Origin: Sisyra terminalis | Lineage: Eukaryota; Arthropoda; Insecta; Neuroptera; Sisyridae | Direction: 5' to 3' | Assembly (NCBI GenBank): GCA_958496175.1 | Contig: OY292278.1 | Location: forward strand, 22,692,001-22,756,000 | DNA: 64,000 nt | Part shown: one piece after another, positions 1-12,317 of the stretch | Position numbering within the stretch: the first letter of the stretch is position 1 | How the letters are laid out: every line of letters begins with the position of its first letter | Program-made: the position numbers and the translations under genes | Notes under the pieces: model-generated | What the model saw: only the letters and a program-made list of their open reading frames with translations | Database searches by the model: none | Told to the model about the DNA's origin: nothing

Positions 1-271
1 ACAGGGAGCAATAATTAATATAAACCCATTTTTTGGTGGTTTTCTAACGGACATTTTTTGACCCCGGACATCAGTAAATGGTGTCATTGACTTTCGGTGA
101 GAAAGAGATCTGCAGATCTGCTCTTTTGTTTTTCAATATTCTCGTACTCTATTCCTCAGTTTTCACTTCAAATTTATTTGATTTTTGCTAGTCAAACTAA
201 TAAAAATGCTCTGTTGTTTCCAGAATAGTTTGGAATTAATCGCTGGTAAGAAAAATTGATAATTAACAGAA

Positions 272-498
272 CAGTGACTCTTAACCTGGGCTCATTTGAA
301 CGCCTGGGGTTCGGTGAGTCAGCCTCGCGGGTTCGGCGGAGGCACACACCTCCAACTCATTAGACCTATGTATAAAAATATCCCTTTATTTTGAATTTGA
401 AAAAAATCATATTTTATTTTTCCATTTAAGATCGTTATGGTTAATACGTATATGAAACTGGTGGGGTTTAATACCTCCAACAAGGTTAAGACCCACTG
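272..498. repeat. hAT-like MITE family D, copy 1
   Basis: CAGTGACTCTTAACCTGGGC at the left is inverted relative to AAGGTTAAGACCCACTG at the right. The GGGGTTCGGTGAGT block is shared with the copy at 23992-24181. No clear target duplication remains. Confidence 0.6.
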
Positions 499-1753
499 AT
501 CTAGGATATAGTTTTAGTTATAATTTTTCATATTGAAATCTCTCTTTTCTGGTCTTCTAACCTAAGGGGCTTGAAGCTTTAATCTTCCTTGTTTTCCTGT
601 CCTGTGTACAAACCATCGTGTGGGGAATCTTCCTCTACTATTTTTGCCTTCCATTTTTCCTTAAACTACAAGTATTTCCATTTCTTCCGTTTTCCTATCC
701 ATAGATCCAAGGGCTTCAAACAAAAGTGCGATAACATACACGCTAGACTCTGAACTTTCAAAGAGACAGTTAATAAAAGAGCATTAAGGAATACTATGAT
801 ATTTTGGAGAGTATCAGTGAATGAATCGGAAACTTAGACCCTAAGAAAATAAGTATGAAAATCTGGAGATCTTTGAAATATTATACTGGAGAAGAATGAA
901 GAAAGGTAAATTAACAAATCGAACTCTAAACGTGAGTATAGAAATAGTCAACGAAGGAAGAATAATCATCTATGCAGTGGTCAAAAAATAAGCTAACTGG
1001 GATAGTCACATTTTGAGAGGAAAAAATATTTATATTTAATCAGTGTTTCTCAAAATTGGATGCGCGGCCTCCAGGGCTATATATATACTTAGCTACTGCC
1101 AAAGAGCCGTCAGAGAAATATTTCTACAGTATTAATAAAGTACTGTTAGTTACTACAGTCTAAAGTGTTTGGGAAGGGAAGTCTTGGATTTTTTTTTCTA
1201 ATTTAGGGAACCGTAGTATGAACAAGTTAATGGAGAGAAAGGAAAATAGAAGACTCCGAGAAATAAGGGAGAGAACTAATTACGGAAAGAAATGAAATTC
1301 TCAATTTAAAGATTCTCGCCAAGAATAAACGACGCCGAACAGAAGAATTCAAATTCACTAGGCAAAAAATGTCTATATCTTCCCAATGCTAGACCCCACA
1401 CATCTTTATAACTCGAAATAAATTAACGGAACTTGGTTGGGAAGTTTCGCTGTATCCACTGCTTAACTTGTGATCCCTTGTGTCTAACCTTCATTTGTTT
1501 TGGTCTCTGGAAAACTCTCTTCATGGTAAAATTGTGCGACCGAAGAACCAGTGAAAATCATTTGACCAACTTTTTCGCCAGCAAACTTCAGAAGTTTTAC
1601 ACTGATAGAATAATGAAGACACAAGAAAAATTGTAAAAGGATTCAGAAAGGACGTTTAAAATAAAGCTCAGATTACTATGACTATAATTGAGGTGTTCGA
1701 CCGAATTAACAATGTAAAGCTTTAGCAAGAGAAATAAAATTAAATATGTAAAA
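499..1753. other. No gene seen
   Basis: AT-rich sequence with many stops in all frames; only a 67-codon frame at 1433 without features. Confidence 0.6.
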
Positions 1754-1888
1754 GGCTACAGGTGATCGAGTCAAGGTCATGAATCTCGTATCGAGCAATT
1801 TTTCAATATTTCTCGATTTACGGGTTTTTATTAACCCTAGAGTCGCTTAAGATTGGGACCGTTAAAACGACGGAAAATAATCATTAAA
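1754..1888 (+). repeat. tRNA-derived SINE, damaged copy
   Basis: Retains CTCGTATCGAGCAA, TATTTCTCGATTTACGG and the TTATTAACCCTAGAGTCGC body. The tRNA-like head has lost its middle part. Confidence 0.7.
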
Positions 1889-2129
1889 TAGAAAATACGT
1901 AGAGAACAAATCTTACTAGGTTAACATGTTGAATGAAAAGGACAGATTTAGAATTTATTTCAATTCAATTGTTATATTAAATTGGAAAAGTCTGATTTCA
2001 TTAAAAATTATCTCTAAGTCTGAAAAGAAGACGCAAATGAGACAGTTAAATGAATTATTGTTAAAGAAAACAAAAAAATATTATTCTTTACCAACACTAA
2101 ACAAAAGATGGAAACCAACAGATGCAATC

Positions 2130-2640
2130 TAGAAAATGTTCCTTCTACATTCCCATAGTCCCTCCCTCGTTCCACACAATCTCTTGAATCTTCTGTTTTT
2201 TCGATTTTCTCATCCCGTTTCTTTCTTCAAACTAAGAATGTCATCACTTTGTCATTTTCACACCTCTCCATCTTCACATCTCTCCATTCATGTTTCATTA
2301 TATTTTACCAACATCCCGTTTTTCGCGTCCTTACCTCCCCGTTTAACTGCCACCACTAAACACTCATTCCCAATTTTACTCGCATCTCCAAATTCACTCG
2401 TTCGAATGCGATTTCCACACTTCATCAATTCCTATTCTGCTTCCAATACAAACAAACTACGTATACTGTACGAGTACGGGTGGATCTATATGTGGAGCAT
2501 GTATCGGTGGTTTATCCCGTTTTATTTATTTCTCGTCATTTCATTCAAACGGGGAAATCGTTCTTTATTTTTCCTCGTTTATCTAAACATTTGGCCACGC
2601 TTTTTCGTTGTTATTGTCATCATTCAATTCAAAAAGTGAA
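2130..2640. other. Pyrimidine-rich stretch with a 167-codon chance-like frame
   Basis: The plus strand is strongly C/T-biased (CCCTCCCTCGTTCC, CACCTCTCCATCTTC). The open frame it creates encodes a Phe/Ser/Leu-rich peptide without recognisable motif, so I do not call a gene. Confidence 0.4.
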
Positions 2641-3643
2641 TGGGAGAAAAGGAATATTAGGAGGAGTAAATGGAAAATAACAAAAAAAAAAGACAAATAA
2701 CAGATGTGAACACAAGTATTTGCACAAATCATTCATACGTGCAAAGGACATTTTCCCTGTTTAAAAAAGAAGAAAGAGGAAACGACAAAAATAACTTTGG
2801 GATTTAGGGGATTGTTTTTTTTTTCCAGGAACAATATTCAAAACTTCATAATTTATTATTACAGAGTGGATATTCTCTCTCACCTGTTGCTCATCAAACT
2901 ATAAGATTATACTTCCCAGTTTCAATACAAGTGGTTAACGGAGCTTTGATTTTTATCTTTCTTCTACATTTATTATCGATAAAACTATCTTCCACATCTG
3001 TTTAACCGATTTTACATTTACACATTCTTGTTCGTTTCAGGGTCGAAAGACTATAATTACACGCATAAGTGCAAAATTTTTATTCAACTACTTTAACCAA
3101 AAAAAAAAAAGCTCCTGTCTTTAAAACAAAATGACAAATGAACAAAACCGAAGAGAACTAGGTATATAAATGTGAAACAACCCTAACTAAAATTTTGTAA
3201 ATTTTCCCTTTTCAATAAAAAAATGTACTGTGATCAAACCTGCATAAATAAATGCTCAAAGGGCTTTTTTTTCAGTTATATCAAATGTAAAATCGTATCA
3301 GCACTTGAATCCACTTTGTAAACGCAATGCGTATGAGGATTTTTTATTCCTGTCAGATGAAGTGGGAAAAGATATAGGAAAGAGAAGAAACGTGATTGCA
3401 AATTTTATTTTTAAAGTTTTGGGCTGGAAAAAATAATCCTTTATCCTTTCCTGTCAACTTCAAAAGTATCTATATGGTACTATCTTCCCACCGTTATTAG
3501 CAAAAGGTGGTTGTGATCTATTTATCCGGAAGGATCTTGAAATTATTTGTTATACCCGAAAGCTCGAATTTTTTAGTATTTTAATGAAACGATGCTTTGG
3601 ATCTAACTTTGGACTAACCTTGGTTGCAGTAGTCAGATAATTT

Positions 3644-4709
3644 CAATAGACCATACGAATTTTTATGTTTTATTTCCTCAATCGATAAAAAACATTACTA
3701 ATATGAAGAAAAATCAATTTTTAGTTATGAAAACTGGTAATTTGGCAGGAAAAAGTTTTAATTTTAATGAGCAAATGGGAGTATAGAACCAAAAAGTGTG
3801 GTTAAGGGTTTTCTGTGACGTCACAGTCCACATCAGTACACATATTGAAACCAAAATATAAACAGATCATTGAGTGGTTATCATAGAAATAGAAATAATT
3901 TATACAATTTTTGACATTTTTCACAATTTTGATTTTCACAATTTTCACATGAAAATTAACTCGCAGAAAAAAATATTGACTTTATTTTTTACTTAATAAA
4001 TTACTATTTTATTATTAGTATTGTTATAGTAATGTTAGTATAACGATATTTAACAATATTAAAATTGAATTACCAAAAAAATCACGAATTAAATTAAGGA
4101 CAAAGTAGATACTGAAACGTTGCCAAATATTGCCGTCACTAAAAGGGACATGAGTCCTACTTTTTAAAATTAATAACTTCTCCCAAAAGCAAGGTAATTT
4201 TTTAAATAGGTAAGTAATATCTTACAATATAAACAATAAAATAACAATTAATTAAATATTAAATAAAATAAATATTTTTTCCTGTGAGTTAATTTCCATA
4301 TGCTAATTTCTGGGTAAAGAAATTTTCTAGGTGTGCAAATTTCTGTATGGGCAACTTTCGTGTAAGAAATTTTCTAGTAAGTAACTCTCATAGAATTATT
4401 TTTTTCCTTATGGGTAGAGACTGTGAAGATTGTAAAAGGCTTAAATCATTAATATAATGTTTAAACGATTTAAACCTTTGTATTAAAGTACATTTGTCAT
4501 AGGAAAATGTCCATGGGATTTCGAAGTTTCTGTACCGTGACGTCATTTTATTGCCGGGATAATAGAAGCTCGTTTAAGACATTTTGAAAATAACAACTTT
4601 TTGCATTTTTAAATGAATATTTCTTAAATGTTATCAAGTAAAGTTAAAAATTATATGATGTTAATGCATTTAAAATTATTTTTAAATTATGTCCATTAGG
4701 TATATTCAG
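3644..4709 (+). mobile_element. Dispersed TIR element family B, copy 1
   Basis: The left end CAATAGACCATACGAA and the right end (reverse complement of CTGAATATACCTAATGGA) are inverted. The interior matches the copies at 11641 and 37749, including GACGTCACAGTCC and GTCATAGGAAAA blocks. It also contains a half copy of another MITE at about 4060-4165, explaining part of its extra length. Non-coding. Confidence 0.6.
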
Positions 4710-4808
4710 TGGGTAGCTCTTTTCTTAAATTGACATCAAAATGGATTTCTTTTAAAATTTTTGAAAGTTCTAAATAAAAATTAAAAATTTAAACCAACTG
4801 CATCTAAA

Positions 4809-4979
4809 GCCTACCGAGTGGCCGAGTGGTCAAAGTAGCTGTTCCAAAACCGATAGATGCTGGGTTCGATCCTCGTATCGAGCAAATTTTTAATATTTCT
4901 ATATTTACGTTTTTTATTTAACCCTTGAGTCACTAAAAATCTTGCCCGTTATAAAATGACGATAAACAACGACAATTAT
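4809..4979 (+). repeat. tRNA-derived SINE, near full length
   Basis: The head has box A-like TGGCCGAGTGGTC and box B-like GGGTTCGATCC, as in tRNA-Ser/Leu, followed by CTCGTATCGAGC. The body is the family-specific TTTTTATTTAACCCTTGAGT with CACTAAAAATC and an A-rich tail. Confidence 0.85.
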
Positions 4980-6167
4980 ATCTAAAATATAAATGGCCTT
5001 CCCAACCAATTAGTTTCTTTCAAACAAAATCCACTATCCCTCAAATACTGGAAAACCCTTTTCAGAAACCTACAGATTTATACTGTTCAGTAAATAATAA
5101 CAAATGGCTTACATAAAATGGCTAGTATTGTTTCTCTTAATTTCTAAAGGCACAGTGGTTTTCGATTAAACTCTAATTTCTCACAAGGAAATGAGGTAGG
5201 TACTTCTCCTGGGACTCCAATTATTGAAAAGCCGCTGGCGTTTAGAAATTTTAACACAAATTTGTGAATTTGAGTATATTATTCTATAAGACAATGAAAA
5301 CCATTCAGAGCCATTTCAGAGTCTTAATTCTTTATTTAAATATTTGCACAAATAAACTTAATTACCTTTTCTTAAAAAAACACTCTCGGAATACTTGAAT
5401 GTGTACAGTATGAGAAACTACCCTTTGTACTACTTCCTCATTGTTTGCATGTATAATTATTTGTAGGATGTTGCAGGGTAGATATGGGGTAAAATAAGGT
5501 ACGAACGTACGTGTACACAGACCTCCGAAATCTACATCTAGAAAAACTACCCCAAGCGTTCTTTACTGTTTCCGACATAACCCTTGCAGCATTACGTTCT
5601 ATTTACAGTATGTAACGCTTGTACGTTGCAAAACGAATTCAAAATAAATTTATTTTCGAGACACGATCTTTATGATATGAATCCCGTAATTGTACCAACC
5701 TGCTCATACACATACTCTATGTAGGCGCTGTTACGTTTATATACGTCTAACATTTGTACCTTTCATAATCCCTTTTTCATCTCTCTCTCTCTTTCCCTTA
5801 TTGCCTATTTACTCTCTGCTCACCTCCTACTCACTGCTTTACTTCCTAGTCTTCGTTTCATGTTTAGACCCCATAGATGAATTATTTCAACAATTATTAA
5901 GTTTTGCACAATATAAAAGGAAACAGTAGGTAAACATAAAATATGCAGAGTTGATATTTATTTATTTATGGTACGTAAGCTTATAGTAGAAGGAAATACA
6001 TTTTCAATCGAATGGTCAAAATAGAACTAAGGGTAGAGTGTCAAATAATCAACCCTCGTCTTAAAAGTAACACATAATTAATAACTTTGAAATTGCCCAG
6101 ATTTGAATATATTATTCAGCATTTAATATTTATAATATCTACAGAGAATTGTTGAGGATATATTTGG
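4980..6167. other. No gene seen
   Basis: AT-rich; a short CT tract near 5780-5800 and a 79-codon chance frame across it are the only features. Confidence 0.6.
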
Positions 6168-8224
6168 TGTACCGGAAAGTAATTTCGTTTTTTTTTATAT
6201 ACAATTAAAACAGAAAATTGTGTAACAACTTTTGATTTTGAATCAATGGTATATAATCAGCCTCAATAGTATCAACGTTTTGAAACAGCAAACTTTTAAT
6301 GACAAATTAGTACCTATAAATCAATTGATTACACTGATCAATAAAAAAACTGTTTTTTCTGTGTAAAAAAAAATTTTTTGGCTGATTCTGTTAGGAATAA
6401 GGTCAAGTAGAGTAGAATTAGTAGTCTAAACTTTTAAATACAAATAGTTTTATTGTAATATGATTCTTTTTACTTTTCTTAAATTACAAATTATTTTAAC
6501 AAAAATTAAATTTTTATCAATGTTATAATATTAATTTAAGTACTTTCTTATGATTTTCTCCTATATTTTGCATCAGGAACGTCCCTCTGTAATCCCCAGC
6601 AATAATCTGCCAGCATAGTTGGACTCCATTTTTCCTGGTATCGTTTTTCTATGATAAAAATGTCTTGGTGGAATCTTTTCCCGTGTTCATCACTAACGGC
6701 ACCCAAGTTTGGGGGAAAAAAGTAAATGTGAATGTAAAAAATGAATTTTTAAGGACATATTGCAGCCTAATGCTTTATAATTCTCTAAAAGTTCCTCGAT
6801 AATAGTTTTATAGTCATTTGATTGGTAATTTCTAAGAAAATTTTCAGTGACTTTTATAAGTGCTTTCCAAGCTGGTTTTTCTGGACCATCGAGTTGTTCT
6901 TTAAGTATAGGACCTACAAACACACCTTCTTTAATCTTAGCGTCACTGATTTTAGAGACTTTTTCTTTTAGGTATTGAAATCCAGCGCCATTTTTATCCA
7001 TTGCTTTCACAAAGTTTTTTTTATCGTAATAGTTTCCCAATCCCTACTGTCCCGTTCACAAAGAAAACAACAAAATTTTGTATACCCAAGTTGCAATCCT
7101 AATAAAAGGGCAACAACTTTTAAATCTCCGCAAATTTTCCATTTATGTTCGTCATATTTAATATTTTCTAAAAGAAATTTCATTGTTTCATAGGGTTCTT
7201 TCATGTTAGCACTATAACCTATCGGTACAGAGGGAAGATTATTACCATTGTAACAAAACTGCCTTTAAGCTTGTTTTTGAAGCATCAATAAATAAACGCC
7301 ACTCTTCAATTTTGTATTGTATTCCCAAAATATTCATAACACCACAGACATTGTTACAAAATATCACGGAAACTAGACCTACTCAAATTAATGTAAATAT
7401 GATTTTGTGGAGAGGTTAGGTAGATATTTCGAAATTACTGCTTACTTTTCTTGTTACAAAATTTTGTTGATCAGTGTTACTAAGGAAAATATCGAAAAAT
7501 TACATTTTGAATATCATTTAAGAATTTCATTTTTGTATCACTTAGTAAATGTTGTAACGATTAAAATAAATAGAAATCCGATGGAATAGCTTTGGACGAT
7601 TATAGTGGGTACGGCAATATCATCCTCCTCCTGTAATTTATTTGTTTTTTTTTTCCAGGGCTTTTCTTCTTCGAAAGAGTCTTGTATTATCGTGTTACAG
7701 CATAGAATTTTCTCTGTTAACAGCTCTTGGGTACTTTTGGGTATTTGGTTGATCGACCAAAGACCAAAATCGATTAGGATTATTTGACAATTTTTTGACT
7801 ATCTGGTATACATTTGGCACCATTTCCTCCCTTAACTTTTTATTGATTAATTTTTTGTCATTCTTCGTTGATACGAGTTGAATAAATAAAAATTATCGAA
7901 TTTGAACTTAAAAAAATTCATTTGGCATTGACGAACTTCTAATGCAATTAGATAAACATTAAAAAAATTTTTAGTAACAACTTTGCGTTGCTACTTGGTG
8001 GAACTGGAAGTGAATACAATATCGAATTTGTATTTCTTCGGGTTTTTGATTTTACCATTTCAATATAGATTTCGGAATAAAAAATATTTTGTAATTTTTT
8101 ATAAGTTAATTCGTCACTCTATTCATAAATTGTCTTTAGTTCCTACCACTTTCAAATAATTTATAAGCAGATAAATGGCAATTGAATGACTAAAGGCTTA
8201 AAAACGAAATTACTTTCCGGTACA
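6168..8224. mobile_element. DNA transposon with 25-bp terminal inverted repeats
   Basis: The ends are perfect 25-bp inverted repeats: TGTACCGGAAAGTAATTTCG plus five T at 6168-6192, and its reverse complement at 8200-8224. The 2,057-bp interior carries a broken minus-strand coding region (6555-7380). The TIR style and a possible TA next to each end resemble Tc1/mariner elements, but no transposase was recognised. The outer parts (6193-6550 and 7390-8199) have no readable gene. Confidence 0.75.
6555..7380 (-). pseudogene. Broken copy of a widespread uncharacterised (transposon-associated) protein
   Basis: Read on the minus strand, pieces in different frames form one recognisable protein: EEWRLFIDASKTSLKAVLL (about 7275-7330), then SVPIGYSANMKEPYETMKFL with ICGDLKVVALLLGLQLGYTK and FCCFLC (7007-7240), then KNFVKAMDKNGAG to GCNMSLKIHFLHSHL (6720-7020), and finally NLGAVSDEHGKRFHQDIFII with MLADYCWGLQRDVPDA (6560-6715). 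There are frameshifts near 7235, 7020 and 6715. A piece between CERDSR and KNFVKAMD appears to be missing. I recognise this set of motifs from uncharacterised proteins repeated in insect and cnidarian genomes; the function is unknown to me. It is not functional here. Confidence 0.65.
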
Positions 8225-9739
8225 TCTAATAATATGAATATATCGTAAATATGTATATGCGGATTAAAGTGAGCTATATATATCCTAGGATAGTAAAGTC
8301 AATTAAAAAAAGGAATTTTGAAATTATTGCATTCAAAATTAACGTTAAACGATTTCATCTATTTGGTTTTTTTAACATTAAAATTCCTTAAAATGCCTTT
8401 TTGCTACTACTTCAAAATGGCAAAAATGCAACTGAAATATCGGTTGTACATCAAGAAATATGACATAGAGATATATGTTGATTTTGTTATACTCCAACAG
8501 GATTTGTCAATTTTCTGCTTTGAAGGTTCAACTGGGGGGAGTTATTAATGGCGGCAAAATACAAATTCAATTATCATTCTATTTATATATATTGAAAATT
8601 CACTAAGTGTAAACGTTCTGTTGCTAAAATTATATAATTATCATATTTTCAAAAAAATTAATTCTAAAGTTAACCAAAGTTATTCGAAGAAAATAAAGAA
8701 CTAAATAAATAAATACTTCGAAATTGTTATCGCCCCTGATAAGTTTTGAAAAAATAACATAATGTATTCTATTTGAAGGATTTCTCAATTCTTAGCCATT
8801 TTGAAATTAATCCTTTTAGAATCTAAATTACATAAAATATTTATAAATACATTTAAAAAATTGTATTTTTGATGTTGTAGCGAAATAAAGAAGACTTAAA
8901 TATAAACCATGAAATAGAATAGATTATGTAGAAACTTATATAAGTCAATGATAACAAATATGCAACTGATGCGTAGCGCTTCGTAGCATGCCTGATCACC
9001 GGCCATATTTATGTCTTTGTCCATTTTGTTGCATGCATATCAGCTTTTCTATCACTTATTTTTCTATCCACCTCATTAGAATGCTTCCTTTTGTTAAAAA
9101 CGTACAATAACGTTATAAAAGACAAATAAAATCATTTAAATTGTAACTAGAAAATTAAATAAGATATATATTGATTTACTGCTCGCAACTTCGTCAGCCT
9201 AGCAATGAAATATGCCAACAACGGGATTGATTAAATTTACTGACTACCAAAAAATACATATCACAACTATTCAAATTTTCCATTTTTTGGAAAAATATTA
9301 TCAATATCTCAAATATTCATTTTTAAAGTCTCTTAAACCCTTAAGGAGTCCGTATATCTTTCATACTTTTGATTTAATACAATATTAAGGGAAGTAATCG
9401 AAAAGATATTTTTTCTTAAAAATAATAATTGGTATCTTTATGATTAACGAAACCATTGGTATTTTTCCTTACAAATAATAAATAATATTGGCTATGGAAA
9501 ATTAGGATGCACTAGTGAATGGGAATAATTTAACAACAAAAAAACTACTTGTTTTTCTTGGAAAAATTTAAAAAAAAAACGAAAAAATAATAATTTAACG
9601 AAAACTCTCTTTAAATTTAGGATCTATTAAAAAGTTAATATTGATAAAAATTATTTTTTTTAAATTAAAAACATTCATATTCGTGTGTGTAAATATTATT
9701 TCATATTTTTGTCCAGTAATGAATGTTTGATATTCCGAA
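8225..9739. other. No gene seen
   Basis: Very AT-rich with homopolymer runs; nothing recognisable. Confidence 0.6.
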
Positions 9740-10330
9740 GAAAAAACAAATACTTACGCACACCTGTGTACGGTATGCCGGAAAATTCCTACGGGACTAC
9801 TCTCGGTGAGTTTTGGTCGACGTGGACGGGTATGGTGGCGAAATTACATATGAAACGTAGAGTGATGAAAGTGGAATGGAACGAGGATCGACTGATAGGG
9901 ATAGAATGGGGACTTTTGGGTCTGACGTTGGATATGACGTTGCGGGGATGTTGGGGTCAACGAGGATGAAGGGGATGATAGAAAACAAGAGCGATAGCAC
10001 ATCACATAATGTACACACGAGAGAGCAGCACATGCATTGATCGTGAAGTTTCTACCAATCAGAGCGCTTCGGCTTCATATCCCGGCCAACCAGAAAGCTG
10101 ATATCGATTACGTTTACTATCGTCCTGTGTGTGTGTTTCCATCGGTGTATAAGTGTGTTTTGGTCTATATATCCAAAACGAATATGAACCAGCTTTCCCG
10201 ACAGGTACCATTCAGGTCGGCAGCGGGAGAGTGGTGCACCCTCTTCCCACCTAACTCTTCCTTTCGTAATATATATCTCACATTTCCACGTGCTCAAAAG
10301 GGAAATAGCACATGGTAAAACGACAGACAT
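9740..10330. other. GC-richer island of unknown function
   Basis: About 600 bp of markedly less AT-rich sequence with overlapping open frames on both strands (78-94 codons), none with recognisable domains. CTCG then GTGAGT at 9806 is a good donor, and CCAATCAG near 10055 resembles a CCAAT element. It could be a promoter, a noncoding exon or a conserved regulatory block. Confidence 0.3.
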
Positions 10331-11164
10331 CGAAAAAAAGTTTATCTCAAATAAACTAAAAAAGTATATAACAACCCTTAAAAATAAACAAACTTAATCC
10401 TTAGCATAATTAAATAGGTTCAAGTCGCCGTGTCAACTTCAATATTTTCTTTCAGAGAAAACTGTAAAATATTTATTTTATTTTAGTTCAATATTTGAAT
10501 AAAACAATGTGTATCCATATATTTTTCTTTTTCATTTTTTATATATAGGATATTCTAAAAAAAAACATAACATTCTACAGCTAAATTTATTATTTCCACA
10601 TATTTATTTGCTCAAAAGCTATCTAAATATTGGTTTTTCTGAGTCAGTAATCTTTGATTTATTAAAAATAAATTTTCCAAAAGGCAGTATTAAATTATTA
10701 AGTAGATGTTATTAAAAATACCGGTCAGGAGTACGTAAGTTATTCGTACACGAAGCTTTTTGTGCTACTGTGGAGCTTTTTAATGGTAGAAGTTATTTAT
10801 GGTGTAACACTTAATTATCGCTAAATTTGTAATATTCTGCAGTAACTATAAAAAATATTTAAAATATTTAAGGAAATTGTTTAATATATATTGGAAGAAA
10901 ATAGTTACTATAGAAATAATTGGCAGAGCTTTTTAGTCCAACTAATTTATAGAACTTTTAAGGTTTTAAGGATAAACTTGATTGCTTTTGCAACATCTTC
11001 CTCGATAATAAGAGGCCTGTTAGCAAAATTGTACTAATTAATAAATCAAATAAGATTTTTTTTCGCTGATTTTGAACAATTAAAAGTAAATAAACAATAA
11101 ATATTCCTATAGAACATATTTGTGAAATATGATTAACAAAAGTAAACTTTAAACATTAATTTTG

Positions 11165-11260
11165 TACCAAAATACAAACAAAATGTATTTACGTTGTATT
11201 GCCCCAAATACGTATTTCGATTGCCAAGAAAATTTCATCAAATTCATCGTTGATCATCAA
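11165..11260 (-). mobile_element. Degenerate fragment of the same short retroelement family, copy 3
   Basis: On the minus strand, CTTGGCAATCGAAATACGTA followed by TTTGGGGCAATACAACG matches the core of copies 1 and 2. The upstream CTGAGGA block is not preserved. Ends cannot be placed. Confidence 0.5.
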
Positions 11261-11640
11261 ATAGTATTAGATTTCTCCCTAAACGCTACGTGATATTTAT
11301 AATAATACAATACTACTCTACTACTATACTATAGTAGTGTTAACATTTAGAGTGTTTCAATATATTGAAACTTATTTTTTACACCATTAATTGATACGGT
11401 GTTATGATTTAAAAGATTTGGAAGAAAAAAATTGTCATTCACATATTTTCCACGAAAATGCAGTTGGAAGAAAAAGCTCTATTTGGATCATTTTTCGAGT
11501 ATTCAATTTTCCAAAAAAAAAAAAAAATGCACCATTATTTAGTGTTTTTTTTTTGTAAATTCAAAAGATTTGAAAGAAAAAGTTAGTTACTCCAAAAAAA
11601 AATTTGGAAAATCTAATAATTGAAAATTTCTCCAAATAGC

Positions 11641-12317
11641 CAATATGTACATTTTTATATTTTTTATTCAATGAAAGACATTATTAATATGAGGAAAAAA
11701 CAATTTTTAGTTATGAAAAACTTGTGTTTTGTAGAAAAAAGCTTTAGTTTTAATGAGCAAATGAGAGTCCAAAACGATAAGTGTGCTAATGGAATTTGGT
11801 GACGTCACAGTCCGCATCAGTACGCGTATTGAGACCGAGATATAAACAAATCATTAAGTGGTCATCACAAATACAGAAATCACAGAAATAATTTACTCAA
11901 TTTTTGCCATTTTTTACTATTTTTTGCCATGGAAAACATGTTTTTACCTCAAAAATGCCCATCAATTTTTTCCTTAGTAATAGAGGTTGCTTAGACTGTA
12001 AATGGACTAAATCATTAACATAATATTTATATAATTTAAACAATCTTTTCCTTTGTGTTTAAGTAGATTTGTCATAGAAAAACGTCCAAGAAATTTTGAA
12101 GGTTCGTACTGTAACGTCATTTTAACGCCGAGCTAATAGGAGCTCGTTTTTGGCATTTTTGATTTAATATTTTCTTTCTTTTTAAATTTTTAAATAAATA
12201 TTGCTTAAATTTTGCCAAGAAATGTAAAAAATTAATAGCTACATTATGTTTTGATATTAATTATGATCATTTTTAAAACTTAAAATTATTTTTAGATCAA
12301 ATGCATTAGGTCTATTG
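11641..12317 (+). mobile_element. Dispersed TIR element family B, copy 2
   Basis: Shares the ATTAATATGAGGAAAAAACA, GTGACGTCACAGTCCGC and AACGTCATTTTAACGCCG blocks with copy 1 and ends in GCATTAGGTCTATTG, the reverse complement of the left terminal sequence. At 677 bp it is the shortest copy. Confidence 0.6.

Noticed and set aside
2136..2639. 167-codon open frame
   Set aside because: It lies in a C/T-biased stretch that lacks stops for compositional reasons; the peptide is low complexity and has no recognisable domain.
4809..4880. Possible tRNA-Ser/Leu gene
   Set aside because: Boxes A and B are present, but the acceptor stem and long variable arm are not, and the same sequence recurs with a shared non-tRNA body: it is a SINE.
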